Shown here piece by piece: positions 44,087-52,792 of a stretch of DNA of 63,853 nt (the first letter of the stretch is position 1; each line of letters opens with the position of its first letter). The position numbers and the translations under genes were made by a program. Source of the stretch: Candidatus Norongarragalina meridionalis (GTDB lineage Archaea > Micrarchaeota > Micrarchaeia > Norongarragalinales > Norongarragalinaceae). The notes below the pieces were generated by a model that had not been told where the DNA came from, did no database searches, and saw nothing but the letters and a program-made list of their open reading frames with translations. The stretch covers positions 1 through 63,853 of the forward strand of contig CABMDO010000022.1 in assembly GCA_902384935.1 (NCBI GenBank), written 5' to 3'.

Positions 44087-45248
44087 GTTTAGCTTCCTTC
44101 CTTTCTACGTACCAGAGAACCATCACCGCGTTCACGCACCACGTAGCGGCGAAATCAGCGAACGCGCCTATCACGGCAACCGCGCCTATCTGGTAGTACG
44201 TCGGTATCTGCAGCATCATCGCGAGGAGCATCAGCACGCCGAACGCGGCTATGGTGCTGAGGTTCATCATGAAGCCCGTGTGCATCGCCTCGAACGCGCG
44301 TTCCGCCGGCACGCCCTCCTTCCGCGTTATCACCTTGGTGGTGAGCAGGATGTCGGTGTCGAGCGAGAAACCTATGAGCATGAGCAATGCCGCGAAGGAA
44401 GCGAGCGTCAGCGGAACGCCGAACAGCGTCATCGCGCCCGCAGTTATCGATATGTCCGCGGCAGCGCCGAACAGCACCGCGAACGACGGCACCGCGCTCC
44501 TGAACACCGCGAAAACCACTATTGCGGACAGCAGGAACGAGTAAAGTATGACGTCCATGACCTTCGTGAAGAAGAATTTGCTGAGCGACGAGCCGATTTC
44601 CTTGAACGAGTAGGATTTAACGGGCATCGCGGCGCTCACCGCGGCAATCAGCCCTTCGCGGTAACTCCCGCTCGCCTGGTTCACGGCGTTTTCGGCGATT
44701 GTAACCGCAGCGTGCGGGTCGGTTCCCACCGAAGCGCTCGAGCCCGCGAGCCTCGTTACCTCCGCTGCTTGGGCGAGAACCTCGCCTTTCAGAAGATCGA
44801 GATTCTTCTGGTTCGCTTCGGCTGCGGGGATAAGCGACGCGTTGGTTGCAATCGCGCCGGCATAATAGCCCGCGGCTATCTCCGTCTGCGTGAGGTTGTT
44901 GTCAAGGTCGTGAAGAGTCGTGAGCCCGTCCTGAGCGCTCTTCAGCCCCTCGTTGAGCGGCATCTCTATTTCGATGCCGTTGCCCGCCGGGCTGTTGAAC
45001 GGACGCACGTCCGAATCGGCGTACTTGGAAAGAGCGGACTTCACAGCCGCGGCGTCCGGCGTGGAATCCGAATACACCGTGAGCAGAAGCCCGCCCTTGA
45101 AATCGATGCCGGGCGTCATGCCGAAAATGGCGTTCGGGTTCGAGGACGCGTTCAGATACAGAATCGATACGGAAAGCAGCAGCAGCGCTATCGGCAGCGC
45201 GACGAGCCACTTGTAGTTCTTCCACAGGTAAGGATTCGGCAGTTCCAT
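44070..45248 (-). CDS. secF: Preprotein translocase subunit SecF
   Basis: 392 residues, longer than most SecF. TPGIDFKGGLLLTVY is the N-terminal signature. The six membrane helices of the RND-like core include LLMLIGFSLDTDILLTTKVI. The first extracytoplasmic domain contains an unusual insertion, roughly residues 105-190, predicted helical and Ala/Asn-rich (TEIAAGYYAGAIATNAS...). The insert may shape partner binding. SecF precedes secD in the operon with overlap. Confidence 0.92.
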   Translation of the reverse strand: MELPNPYLWKNYKWLVALPIALLLLSVSILYLNASSNPNAIFGMTPGIDFKGGLLLTVYSDSTPDAAAVKSALSKYADSDVRPFNSPAGNGIEIEMPLNEGLKSAQDGLTTLHDLDNNLTQTEIAAGYYAGAIATNASLIPAAEANQKNLDLLKGEVLAQAAEVTRLAGSSASVGTDPHAAVTIAENAVNQASGSYREGLIAAVSAAMPVKSYSFKEIGSSLSKFFFTKVMDVILYSFLLSAIVVFAVFRSAVPSFAVLFGAAADISITAGAMTLFGVPLTLASFAALLMLIGFSLDTDILLTTKVITRKEGVPAERAFEAMHTGFMMNLSTIAAFGVLMLLAMMLQIPTYYQIGAVAVIGAFADFAATWCVNAVMVLWYVERKEAKHGAMA

Positions 45249-45320
45249 CTAAACGCCCTTTAAAAGCGGAATAATTACTGCGCAGGTTGTTTAAAAAGCA
45301 TCTGCTACGCCGAAAGGAAA

Positions 45321-45330
45321 GCATTTAAGG
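45321..45330 (+). promoter_or_regulatory. TATA box for the 572-aa secreted-protein gene
   Basis: GCATTTAAGG centred about 26 bases before ATG 45352, consistent with a leaderless mRNA. Confidence 0.5.
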
Positions 45331-45351
45331 GGGCGCGGCGCTGTTTTTCTC

Positions 45352-47070
45352 ATGAAAAACTTCCTGATTGCGTTGGTTTTGTTCGGGGGGATTTGCGCGG
45401 CCGCGAGCCCATACGTGATTTGGGGCATCGCCTCCGTGGAGTTTCCGCTGAACGGCAAAGTGGTCGACCAGGGTACGGGGCAGATTGTGTCCTATACCGC
45501 GCCCATGCGGATAACCGCCATGATTGTCGGAAGGAACGGGCTGCTCGCGGGAGGAACCGCCGTAGTATACTCCGACTCCGCGTTCCTCTACAAGATGAAC
45601 GAGGTTGCCCAGGGCAGAAGCACGCTCGTTTCCGACTGCGCAAAGGAAGGCGAATGCAACATAGACGCCCAACTGTCGGAAAAGAGCACGCTCAAGGAAA
45701 CGCGGTACGTCGCGGGAAAATTCTCGGACAGCTTCCGCGTACTGCCTTTCACAACGCTCCACGCGCCAGTGAAGAGCGAACCCGCAATAACCACGACCGC
45801 TAAAAAAACAGCAGAGGGGCTCTACTCCGTTCTTGCGGAATGGAAGCGGAGCATTGACTACGTCGAATCGTTCGTGCCGCTGTACCCGCTCTCCAAGGCA
45901 AAAGAATGCTCCTCGCAGGCGCCCATTCTGGTGAGGAAGATAGAACTCGTCCAAAGGGAGCGCATAGCGGTTTCCGCGAAAACGGAGAAGGACGCCAGGA
46001 AATCGGCAGAAGCATCGATGAGACGCGACGCCGGCACCCTTGACGAGGCGATATCCGACAAATGCCCGGAACTCGGAAAGCAGTCGGATACGGGGCTTCT
46101 CACGATAGCGACGCTTTACAGGCTCGCGCCCGAGGATCCGGATCTCGGCGCAAGCGAGCGCGCATTCAAGATATTCAAGCCCGAAACGTTCTCCGCAACC
46201 GCTTCCGCCAACCAGTTGAAGGTTTCCTACGAACTGAATCCGCTCGCCGAGGAGACTTCGGTCAAGGTTTACATCGTTCCCGACAGGTATCTGAACTTCT
46301 TCGAAGGGAAGACCGGCGAGGTGTTTTCGGTGTTCCTGGGCATGACGGATAGCGAAAAAGCGTGCGCGTTATCCTCATCCGGTTTCGCGGAACTGCCCAG
46401 CCCCGAGAAGGCGAAAACCGCGTGCTTCTCCAGCCGCACGTTCGCAAAACCCTATTCGGTCAACGTCAAATCCGAGATAACCGACGCCGGGAAAATCAGG
46501 AATCAGGTGGTCAGGAAGACGTCCGGCAACTACGACCAGGAACTTTTGCTCTCGGCGCTCAAATCCGCCACCCTCCAGAAAACGGATATTTCCTGGGACA
46601 TGGACGTCGGTGCCGGCAGCGTGTTCTCGGCAACGGCGCAGACGGGCAAGGCAGGGAAACTGCTGCCCGGAGGCTATACGGTATTCGCCGAAGCCACCGA
46701 TTCCGCGGGCACTGAAACCCTGGAACAGCACGTCTACGTGGCGAACGCCGACAACAAGCGCGAAGTCGGGCAGTATCTCGTGAAGCGCAGCGGCACGAAC
46801 ACCGTGGGAACCTGCAAGTTCGATCTCAATGCCAATTCGAACGGCCGCTACTGGCCTACCGCGGCGTGCAACGGAGTAAAGCTCGACATCAGTGCCGTCT
46901 CCGCCAATCCCGCGCCTCCGAACACGGCGTTCAAGTTCGGCAGCACGGTCGCGGCGTTGACGCCGATATGCGGCGACGACATCGCGTGCCCATGCACCGT
47001 CGGACTGACGGACTGCGCTTTTCTGACGGTGTTCGATTCGTCCGTGCTGGGAACGAAGGCAACCTCTTAA
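45352..47070 (+). CDS. Large secreted protein of unknown function
   Basis: 572 residues with a signal peptide (about 1-19, MKNFLIALVLFGGICAAASP). The body has mixed beta-rich regions (PLNGKVVDQGTGQIVSYTAPMRITAMI and GGYTVFAEATDSAGTETLEQHVYVAN read like Ig/fibronectin-type strands) and a helical middle (about 150-260). Cysteines occur in pairs, including CGDDIACPCTVGLTDC near the end, so disulfides are likely. No membrane anchor is seen at the C-terminus. I do not recognise a domain family. Confidence 0.65.
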   Translation: MKNFLIALVLFGGICAAASPYVIWGIASVEFPLNGKVVDQGTGQIVSYTAPMRITAMIVGRNGLLAGGTAVVYSDSAFLYKMNEVAQGRSTLVSDCAKEGECNIDAQLSEKSTLKETRYVAGKFSDSFRVLPFTTLHAPVKSEPAITTTAKKTAEGLYSVLAEWKRSIDYVESFVPLYPLSKAKECSSQAPILVRKIELVQRERIAVSAKTEKDARKSAEASMRRDAGTLDEAISDKCPELGKQSDTGLLTIATLYRLAPEDPDLGASERAFKIFKPETFSATASANQLKVSYELNPLAEETSVKVYIVPDRYLNFFEGKTGEVFSVFLGMTDSEKACALSSSGFAELPSPEKAKTACFSSRTFAKPYSVNVKSEITDAGKIRNQVVRKTSGNYDQELLLSALKSATLQKTDISWDMDVGAGSVFSATAQTGKAGKLLPGGYTVFAEATDSAGTETLEQHVYVANADNKREVGQYLVKRSGTNTVGTCKFDLNANSNGRYWPTAACNGVKLDISAVSANPAPPNTAFKFGSTVAALTPICGDDIACPCTVGLTDCAFLTVFDSSVLGTKATS

Positions 47071-47098
47071 AAATGCGGCGGACAAAAATAATTCTCGC

Positions 47099-47183
47099 GC
47101 AGGGGTAGCAAAGCCTGGTCAAATGCGACAGGTTCAGGGCCTGTTCCTCTAGGGGTTCGAGGGTTCAAATCCCTTCCCCTGCA
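47099..47183 (+). tRNA. tRNA-Leu (anticodon CAG)
   Basis: Acceptor strands GCAGGGG and CCCCTGC pair fully. The anticodon stem ACAGG/CCTGT frames the loop TTCAGGG, giving anticodon CAG. A long variable arm (CCTC...GGGG) fits a class II tRNA, and the T arm has TTCAAAT in the loop. CCA is not encoded. A T-run directly after the tRNA (47185-47191) should end transcription. Confidence 0.93.
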
Positions 47184-47321
47184 CTTTTTTTCTTTTTGCG
47201 AAAAGAAAAAACCTGCGCTAAAAAAGAAAAAAGAGAGCTGCACTAAAAGAAAAAGCGCGAAACGTTTTCTTTGGCGGAGCCATCGCCTTTCTTTTTTTGC
47301 CGATAGCGCTCACGCTAGGAA

Positions 47322-47352
47322 AGAAAAGAAAAAATAAGAGCGCTAAAAGCGC
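47322..47352 (-). terminator. Hairpin terminator of the cold-shock gene
   Basis: On the minus strand, GCGCT-TTT-AGCGC (47340-47352) is followed by a T-rich run (47322-47336), just after the csp stop codon. Confidence 0.55.
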
Positions 47353-47354
47353 GT

Positions 47355-47546
47355 TTAGACTTTCTTTACGTTCTTCGCGCGCGGGCCGCGGTCCGCGACT
47401 TCGACTTCGTACTCGACGGAGTCGCCCACTGCGAGAGCTGCGCCGCCCTCGATGGAGGATGTGTGCACGTACACGTCCTTGCCGTCTTCGCCCGTTATGA
47501 ATCCAAAGCCGCGTTCGGCGTTGAACATCTTCACTTTTCCTTTCAT
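47355..47546 (-). CDS. csp: Cold-shock domain protein
   Basis: 63 residues, the usual length. KMFNAERGFGFITGEDGKDVYVH contains RNP1 (GFGFI) and RNP2 (DVYVH). It binds single-stranded RNA/DNA and acts as an RNA chaperone. The start is ATG 47546, preceded by AGGTGG. Extending upstream in frame would give a 21-residue lead without family similarity. CSD proteins are uneven in archaea and may have been acquired from bacteria. Confidence 0.93.
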   Translation of the reverse strand: MKGKVKMFNAERGFGFITGEDGKDVYVHTSSIEGGAALAVGDSVEYEVEVADRGPRAKNVKKV

Positions 47547-47666
47547 TAGACCACCTATCTTGTTACATGTTTTAGGAGCACGAAGTATATAAAGATAATT
47601 TGCCGCCATGCAGAAGCGGTTATTTTAGTTTTGCGCTTCCGAACGCCTCGTGCCGACTTGAAAAGC

Positions 47667-47675
47667 ATTAAAAGC
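47667..47675 (+). promoter_or_regulatory. TATA box for the mTERF-like gene
   Basis: ATTAAAAGC centred about 28 bases before ATG 47699, which sets a leaderless start and argues against the earlier in-frame TTG. Confidence 0.5.
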
Positions 47676-47698
47676 GCGAGAAGGCGTTGTTTTGTTTG

Positions 47699-48565
47699 AT
47701 GGATTCTAGCGAAGAGCTGGTCAAGGCGGGCTTCACGGAAGAGCAGGCGGCGAGGCTGTCTACGAAAGCGTTCTTCCGTTCGAAATTCAAGAACAAGACA
47801 GCCGAACAGTTCGATGCCATCGTCGAAAAAATCAGTAGCACGTACTTCTGTTCCCCCGAAAAAGCGCGCAGCATGATAGTAAGTTTTCCACCATTAGCGG
47901 CACTGAATCACGATCGCGTGATGCGCGAATTGCTTGAGGTTTACAGCGACGAAACCGCGGTTAGAAAAGCGGTGCTGGCGTTTCCCTGGTTCGCAGGACG
48001 CAACCACGCGAAACTCATTGTAAAACTGACACGAATTTACGGCGATGAAGAAGCCGTGAAAAGGGCAGTACTGAAATCGCCGTCGTTCGTTGGGCACGAC
48101 CACAAGAAACTCGTTGCCAAGCTGACGCGCATTTACGGCGATGAAGAAGCCGTGAAAAGGGCATTATTGATTTTCCACCTCTATAGCTACGACCAAGACC
48201 GCCTGTTGCAGCGACTAGGGCGCATCGGGCACTTGATAGGTTTGGATGAAGAGCAGGTAAAGCGGCTTATAATGAAGAATCCCCGTTTGGTCGGCAACTC
48301 CCCACGGCGCCTTATTGCAGCCTTAGATGTCGGCCGCGAACTCGCCAAGGAAGGCATTCCGAACGACTCCAAGATGCTGGAAGTTTGGCTCGAATTGCAT
48401 ATGAATTCGCCTTATGTTCCGGGCACGGATAGACTTAGGATTTCGAAAGCAAGACGTATGGGCGTTAGCGATGAAGAACCGCCTTTGACGAACGTACTGA
48501 GGCGGCGCCTAGGCGGAAATCAAACTCGTAATAGTTCGGTTCGCAAGCGAACCGTCGTTCGATAA
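47699..48565 (+). CDS. mTERF-like helical repeat protein
   Basis: 288 residues without signal peptide. After a UBA-like opening (SSEELVKAGFTEEQAARLST), a series of about 33-36-residue helical repeats follows: ...KARSMIVSFPPLAALNHDRVMRE..., ...VRKAVLAFPWFAGRNHAKLIVK..., ...VKRAVLKSPSFVGHDHKKLVAK..., ...VKRLIMKNPRLVGNSPRRLIAA.... The FP/SP..vG..h..l pattern is the mTERF motif of mitochondrial/plastid transcription termination factors that wrap around nucleic acid. Two repeats are nearly identical at DNA level (48030-48066 and 48129-48165), showing recent duplication. The role in archaea is unknown; nucleic-acid binding is inferred. Confidence 0.65.
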   Translation: MDSSEELVKAGFTEEQAARLSTKAFFRSKFKNKTAEQFDAIVEKISSTYFCSPEKARSMIVSFPPLAALNHDRVMRELLEVYSDETAVRKAVLAFPWFAGRNHAKLIVKLTRIYGDEEAVKRAVLKSPSFVGHDHKKLVAKLTRIYGDEEAVKRALLIFHLYSYDQDRLLQRLGRIGHLIGLDEEQVKRLIMKNPRLVGNSPRRLIAALDVGRELAKEGIPNDSKMLEVWLELHMNSPYVPGTDRLRISKARRMGVSDEEPPLTNVLRRRLGGNQTRNSSVRKRTVVR

Positions 48566-48576
48566 AACGGAAAAGG

Positions 48577-49404
48577 CTACTTTAGTTTCGCCGAGCCGAA
48601 CGCCTTCGAAGCCCGCTCGCTCCAGAACGACGGCAGTTCGTTCGAGGCGAATCCGCGGAACTTGTCGGAATAAACGTAAACGAGCCCTTTGTCGCTTCCG
48701 AGCTTCTTGAAGTCTTCCGCCGCCCCGTCGTAGATGTCCTTGATTTTTCCGCGCTCGAAATCTTTTTGCAGGAGGGAGGGGCGTTTCAGGAGGAGGTAGT
48801 CCGCCTGCCGAATCGTGTTAATCTCGATGTTCGCTGAGTTCTGGCTGATGAAAAGAATCGAGATATCCTTGTGCCTCGCTATGAAAAGCAGCTTCGACAG
48901 CAGGCGGTTGGCGTCGCTCATGGATTCGCGCGAACTGAATGAAATCCCGCCCTCGTCGGCGAGAAGAACCGCGCCGTTGGGAACGTCCTCGGGGGTTTTC
49001 GCGGTTTCAACCCAAGCAGGCAAGCCCGCGTTCTCGAAACCCATCGCAAACACGCGCCTTCCTTTCGACTTCCAGTTTTCGAGAAGCTTCAGTCCCAATC
49101 CGCTTTTTCCCGAGCCGCGCGCACCGAGTATCAAGCCGACGGTGCTCTTGGAATCGTAAAGCCAGTTCTCGAACGCATCGGGGGAGCCGTCGAAGGACTT
49201 GACATCCGTAAGCGGAGAGTAATTTGCCTTGCGCTTTTCCGTTTTTTTCGCCGCCGACGATGCGGCTTTTCCCGCAATTCCCGCAAGGAAGCCCCAAAAC
49301 GCCAGCACTAGCACTTTCAAAATCCCGAACAGTCCCCTGAACAGCCAGATAATCCCATCGGCTAATCCCGCGCCCAGTTTCCGCCAGAAGGATTTCTTAG
49401 CCAT
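48577..49404 (-). CDS. Membrane-anchored P-loop ATPase (HerA/Zot-like)
   Basis: 275 residues. A hydrophobic N-terminal hairpin (about 12-50) anchors the protein. A basic linker follows, then a P-loop with Walker A GARGSGKSG (about 93-101), Walker B VLLADEGG (about 146-153) and a late Gln-containing SQNSANIEINTIRQADYLL. The fold resembles HerA/FtsK- or Zot-like motor ATPases found in pili, secretion or phage assembly. The ATG follows immediately after the MFS transporter stop (TGA-ATG), so the two are coupled. The biological role is unknown. Confidence 0.7.
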   Translation of the reverse strand: MAKKSFWRKLGAGLADGIIWLFRGLFGILKVLVLAFWGFLAGIAGKAASSAAKKTEKRKANYSPLTDVKSFDGSPDAFENWLYDSKSTVGLILGARGSGKSGLGLKLLENWKSKGRRVFAMGFENAGLPAWVETAKTPEDVPNGAVLLADEGGISFSSRESMSDANRLLSKLLFIARHKDISILFISQNSANIEINTIRQADYLLLKRPSLLQKDFERGKIKDIYDGAAEDFKKLGSDKGLVYVYSDKFRGFASNELPSFWSERASKAFGSAKLK

Positions 49405-50553
49405 TCACTTCTCCTTCACGAAATACAGCAATATAACCGCTGCGGCGCTCAGGCCGATGGAAAGCCAGAACGGCGCCGTCATGCCGACGGAATCCCATAT
49501 AACTCCCGCCATCACGGAAGCGGGCAGCGCGCACAGCCCGATTGCCATCTGGAATACTCCGAGCCCGGTTGCGCGGTATTTCGGCGCGATGAGCTCGGAA
49601 ACGAACGTTCGCTGCACCGTATCGATGGCGCCGCGATGCAGCCCGTAAAGCACGAACGACATGATGAAGCCGAAAAGCCCGCCGAGATAGATGAAGGAAA
49701 GGCACGTCGCCGTCCAGAGCGCGAACGACAGGGCGGTGATGTTTTTCCTGCCCAGCTTGTCCGCGAATTTTCCGAACGGAAGCGACGTGAGCGAGGCAAC
49801 GGCGGTGAATATCAGATAGAGAACGGGTATGAACGTGGCGTCGAACCCGCCAGCCCTCTGCGCGTATACGAGCAGGAAGGAATAGCTGAACGCGCCGAGG
49901 CTGAACAGCGCGCTCAATCCTATGAAGAGCTTGAAGTTGCCGTCGATGTTTTTCAGCGAGAACGGTTTGGCTATCCTGCCTGCAGCGGGCTTCTGCTCCT
50001 TGATGAAGAAATAAATCAGCGCAACCGCGATTACCGAAGGCACCGCCGCCAGCAAAAAGAGATTTCGATAGCCGAGCCACCCAAGTAAAAAGATGCAGGT
50101 AAGGATGCCGAAAACCGCGCCGAGGTTGTCCATGGTGCGGAGCAAGCCGAAATTCGCCCCTCGGTCGCCGTGCGTCGAGGCGTCCGCCACCATCGCGTCG
50201 CGCGGCGCGCCCCTCATCTTTCCCGCGCGGTCCAGCACGCGGAACGGAATGAGCTGCTGCCACGTCGTCGCAACGGCATAGCCGATGCGGGACAAACCGC
50301 CGAACGCGTAGCCGAGCCAGACGAATATCTTCCGCTTCCGCCATTTGTCCGACAAATAACCGGAAATCGCCTGCGATATGGAAACAATCGCGTCGCCCAA
50401 GCCGTCGATGAGCCCGAGCACCGCCATGTCCGCGCCCATGACGCCAGTAACGAACAGGGGCCATATCGGATAAATCATGTCCGAGCCCATGTCGTTGAGG
50501 AACGACGCCGCCGCGAACGTCCGAACTCGTTGTTTGCGCTCCTTTTCGTCCAT
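49405..50553 (-). CDS. MFS transporter
   Basis: 382 residues with 12 predicted transmembrane helices. An MFS-type loop 2-3 motif (GYLSDKWRKRK) and its repeat in the second half (LPFGKFADKLGRKNI) support the major facilitator fold. The substrate cannot be assigned; drug or sugar-acid export is common for this shape. The minus-strand TATA-like GGATTTAAAAT lies about 26 bases upstream of ATG 50553. The ATPase gene follows directly. Confidence 0.88.
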   Translation of the reverse strand: MDEKERKQRVRTFAAASFLNDMGSDMIYPIWPLFVTGVMGADMAVLGLIDGLGDAIVSISQAISGYLSDKWRKRKIFVWLGYAFGGLSRIGYAVATTWQQLIPFRVLDRAGKMRGAPRDAMVADASTHGDRGANFGLLRTMDNLGAVFGILTCIFLLGWLGYRNLFLLAAVPSVIAVALIYFFIKEQKPAAGRIAKPFSLKNIDGNFKLFIGLSALFSLGAFSYSFLLVYAQRAGGFDATFIPVLYLIFTAVASLTSLPFGKFADKLGRKNITALSFALWTATCLSFIYLGGLFGFIMSFVLYGLHRGAIDTVQRTFVSELIAPKYRATGLGVFQMAIGLCALPASVMAGVIWDSVGMTAPFWLSIGLSAAAVILLYFVKEK

Positions 50554-50602
50554 ATGTAGGGATTAACGCACTGGATTTAAAATCTGCCGCCGACGGCGGA
50601 AA

Positions 50603-52072
50603 TTACTGGTAGCTTAGAAGCAAGAGCAGGTAAACCGCAGCGAGAAGCGCCGCGGCCGCGGCTACGCCCACGGGCGCAATCCACCATTTCTTCTTTTTGA
50701 CCGCGAAATAGCCGGACAAAAATCCGCCTACCGGGAACAGTCCGTACAACAGCGTGATGAGGACGGCGCCGAAAAGCAATTCCGCCGAAAACTGCACAAA
50801 CATCAGCGCCAGCACTCCGGGGAGCGCCACCGCGAAAGCAATCAGGGCGAACCCTATCTTATGGATCATGCGCGAACGTTTCTTGTTCTTTTCAGCGTAG
50901 TGGGCGGTCAGCACGCCTACGACGAGCGCCGGCACTACCGCGATTGCAAGGAAGAGGAGCAGAACGAACAGCACGCCAGGCGCTTCTCCGTAAACGTCAT
51001 ACGGGGGCGAATAGTCCACGTCGTATTTCGGGTCGTACGGTTTTTCGACGAAGAAGGAATCGCGCTTGAGTTCCGAGTTCGGACCCGCGTACTGAAGCAT
51101 CGAAACGCAACCGCCGCTCGCGAACCCGTATTTTTGCGGAATCCAGGCGTTCTGCGACGCGTATCTGAACGCAAGCAGCTGCGACGAATCGTCGAAGCAC
51201 TGCGTCCCGAAAACGTAGACGTCGGCGAGAGTGTCCCCGTAGTTTATGCTGGATATCTCCATCGGATAGAACGGCTTATCGGGCTTGAACGTAAACTGCA
51301 GCGGCGTCGCGACTCCGTTCCTGAGTTCTACGAGCGCGGTCACCGCTTCGAAGTTTGCATTTTTGCAGTCGTCGCTTTGGTTGAATTGGTCTTGGATTTG
51401 CGAGGAGATCTCGGTTTTCATCCTCTCGGCGTCCATCCCGTAATAATCCGGGTAGATACTGATGCCGTCGGCGCACGTCCTTTCGCGTTCGCCGACCGTC
51501 GCGTTGGGATACTTGGCGAGCAGGTTTATCCTGTTGGCTACGAAATAATAGTCCCCTCTCACGTAATAGTCGAGCACGTCCTTCCTGTTTTCTGGGAAAC
51601 TGAAGCCGTTGTCGTTCAGCCATCCGATAAGGGCGTCGGCGTCCGTCGCCCTTAGAATCGTCAGGTTGTAGATGTCCACCTGCCGAATTTTCACGACTTC
51701 GACGCCGCCCGGCTGCGCGGCGGCGCCCACCGCGAAGTTGGGAATTCTGTCGTAAACCCTGTTCCTCGCGAACAAATCCGCCAAATCGAAAAAGATTCCG
51801 TTGTCAGCAGGCTGCACGTCGGGAGCCGAGCTGCTCTGGATGGGCACGAGCCATGCAACGCTCGTAAGGTTGTCCGAGGTTATCTTGGTGGAAAGAATCA
51901 TCCTTTCGACGTTGCCGTCCCAGAAAATCGCCGCCTTCTGCTCGGGCGCGAGAATCCTGGCGTAGCGGTAATGATAATCGGGAACGATTCCGCCGTCGGC
52001 GGAAACGCAGACGGCAAGCGAGAGAAGCAGGCAGGCTACAGCGAGAAACGCCTTTCCGCCGAAAACCGCCAC
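50603..52072 (-). CDS. DUF2330-like membrane protein
   Basis: 489 residues: signal peptide (about 1-25), an extracytoplasmic domain (about 26-360), and a C-terminal membrane region with about four helices (365-488). The opening of the mature domain, DGGIVPDYHYRYARILAPEQKAAIFWDGNVERMIL, followed by AWLVPIQ, matches DUF2330. Cysteines in CADGISIYPDYYG and CKNANFE may form disulfides. The start is GTG 52072, about 27 bases after a TATA-like TTTTTATTGG (minus strand). The function is unknown. Confidence 0.7.
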   Translation of the reverse strand: MAVFGGKAFLAVACLLLSLAVCVSADGGIVPDYHYRYARILAPEQKAAIFWDGNVERMILSTKITSDNLTSVAWLVPIQSSSAPDVQPADNGIFFDLADLFARNRVYDRIPNFAVGAAAQPGGVEVVKIRQVDIYNLTILRATDADALIGWLNDNGFSFPENRKDVLDYYVRGDYYFVANRINLLAKYPNATVGERERTCADGISIYPDYYGMDAERMKTEISSQIQDQFNQSDDCKNANFEAVTALVELRNGVATPLQFTFKPDKPFYPMEISSINYGDTLADVYVFGTQCFDDSSQLLAFRYASQNAWIPQKYGFASGGCVSMLQYAGPNSELKRDSFFVEKPYDPKYDVDYSPPYDVYGEAPGVLFVLLLFLAIAVVPALVVGVLTAHYAEKNKKRSRMIHKIGFALIAFAVALPGVLALMFVQFSAELLFGAVLITLLYGLFPVGGFLSGYFAVKKKKWWIAPVGVAAAAALLAAVYLLLLLSYQ

Positions 52073-52153
52073 AAACGCTTATTTTCCCCGCCAATAAAAA
52101 GGTTGTTTTTTATAAACCGAAAGCATTTTTAACGCCGTCGCGTTGCGACTTCC

Positions 52154-52792
52154 GTGGCTGAGCTTCTTCAGAAAGTAATGCATCGGCGCAATCTCGTTAT
52201 CGGCGTTTTCGTTCTCCTGCTGCTGGGATTCTTCATCGGAGCCGCGGTTGACGGCGGAAGCCAGACTCTTGCAAAGAAAGACCAGGCGCGCCTGGAGAAG
52301 CAGATGCAGGACACGGTAAGCAGGCATCGCGAGGATTTGCTGCGCCAACGCGTCGAGTCCGACGCGGCGATGAAGGGCGAACTCATGAAAACTATCAGGC
52401 AGTACGTGCTCATCCTGAATTACGACATGACGCAAATCAACGCCACCAAATACGAGTACAAGCCGCAGGAAAACGTCTCCGACGCCAACTTCGCGGGCAA
52501 GGTCGCCACCGCGAGAAAGTTCGCAGTGCAGGCTAACGACTTTTACTCGCACGTAGACGGCTTCGTCGGCTTCATCACTGAGAACCAGGCGGAAATCGAG
52601 CGCCTCAGCGGCGCCAGCATGAACGTCTCCGAGGGAACCGAGGAATTCACCCAGGCCAAGGCGAGTCTCAAGGAAATCGAGAACACCGTGGCGCTCGAAC
52701 TCGAAACATTCGCGAAATCCAACAGCTACATGCAAAGCCAACGCATGGCGATACTTGGCAATACACCGGCGCTTTTGAGGGGAACCGGATGA
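52154..52792 (+). CDS. Membrane-anchored coiled-coil protein of unknown function
   Basis: 212 residues: one N-terminal transmembrane helix (about 14-31) and an extracytoplasmic, largely helical body (about 40-205) with Asn-x-Ser/Thr sites. It shares its architecture with the next gene product and the two overlap (ATGA at 52789), so a heteromeric surface complex is plausible. The start is GTG 52154, about 28 bases after a TATA-like TTTTTAAC. I do not recognise a family. Confidence 0.6.
   Translation: MAELLQKVMHRRNLVIGVFVLLLLGFFIGAAVDGGSQTLAKKDQARLEKQMQDTVSRHREDLLRQRVESDAAMKGELMKTIRQYVLILNYDMTQINATKYEYKPQENVSDANFAGKVATARKFAVQANDFYSHVDGFVGFITENQAEIERLSGASMNVSEGTEEFTQAKASLKEIENTVALELETFAKSNSYMQSQRMAILGNTPALLRGTG

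Noticed and set aside
47184-47354. Hidden gene after tRNA-Leu
   Set aside because: The interval is purine/pyrimidine tracts and terminator-like hairpins; its short Arg/Ser-rich frames overlap the cold-shock gene.
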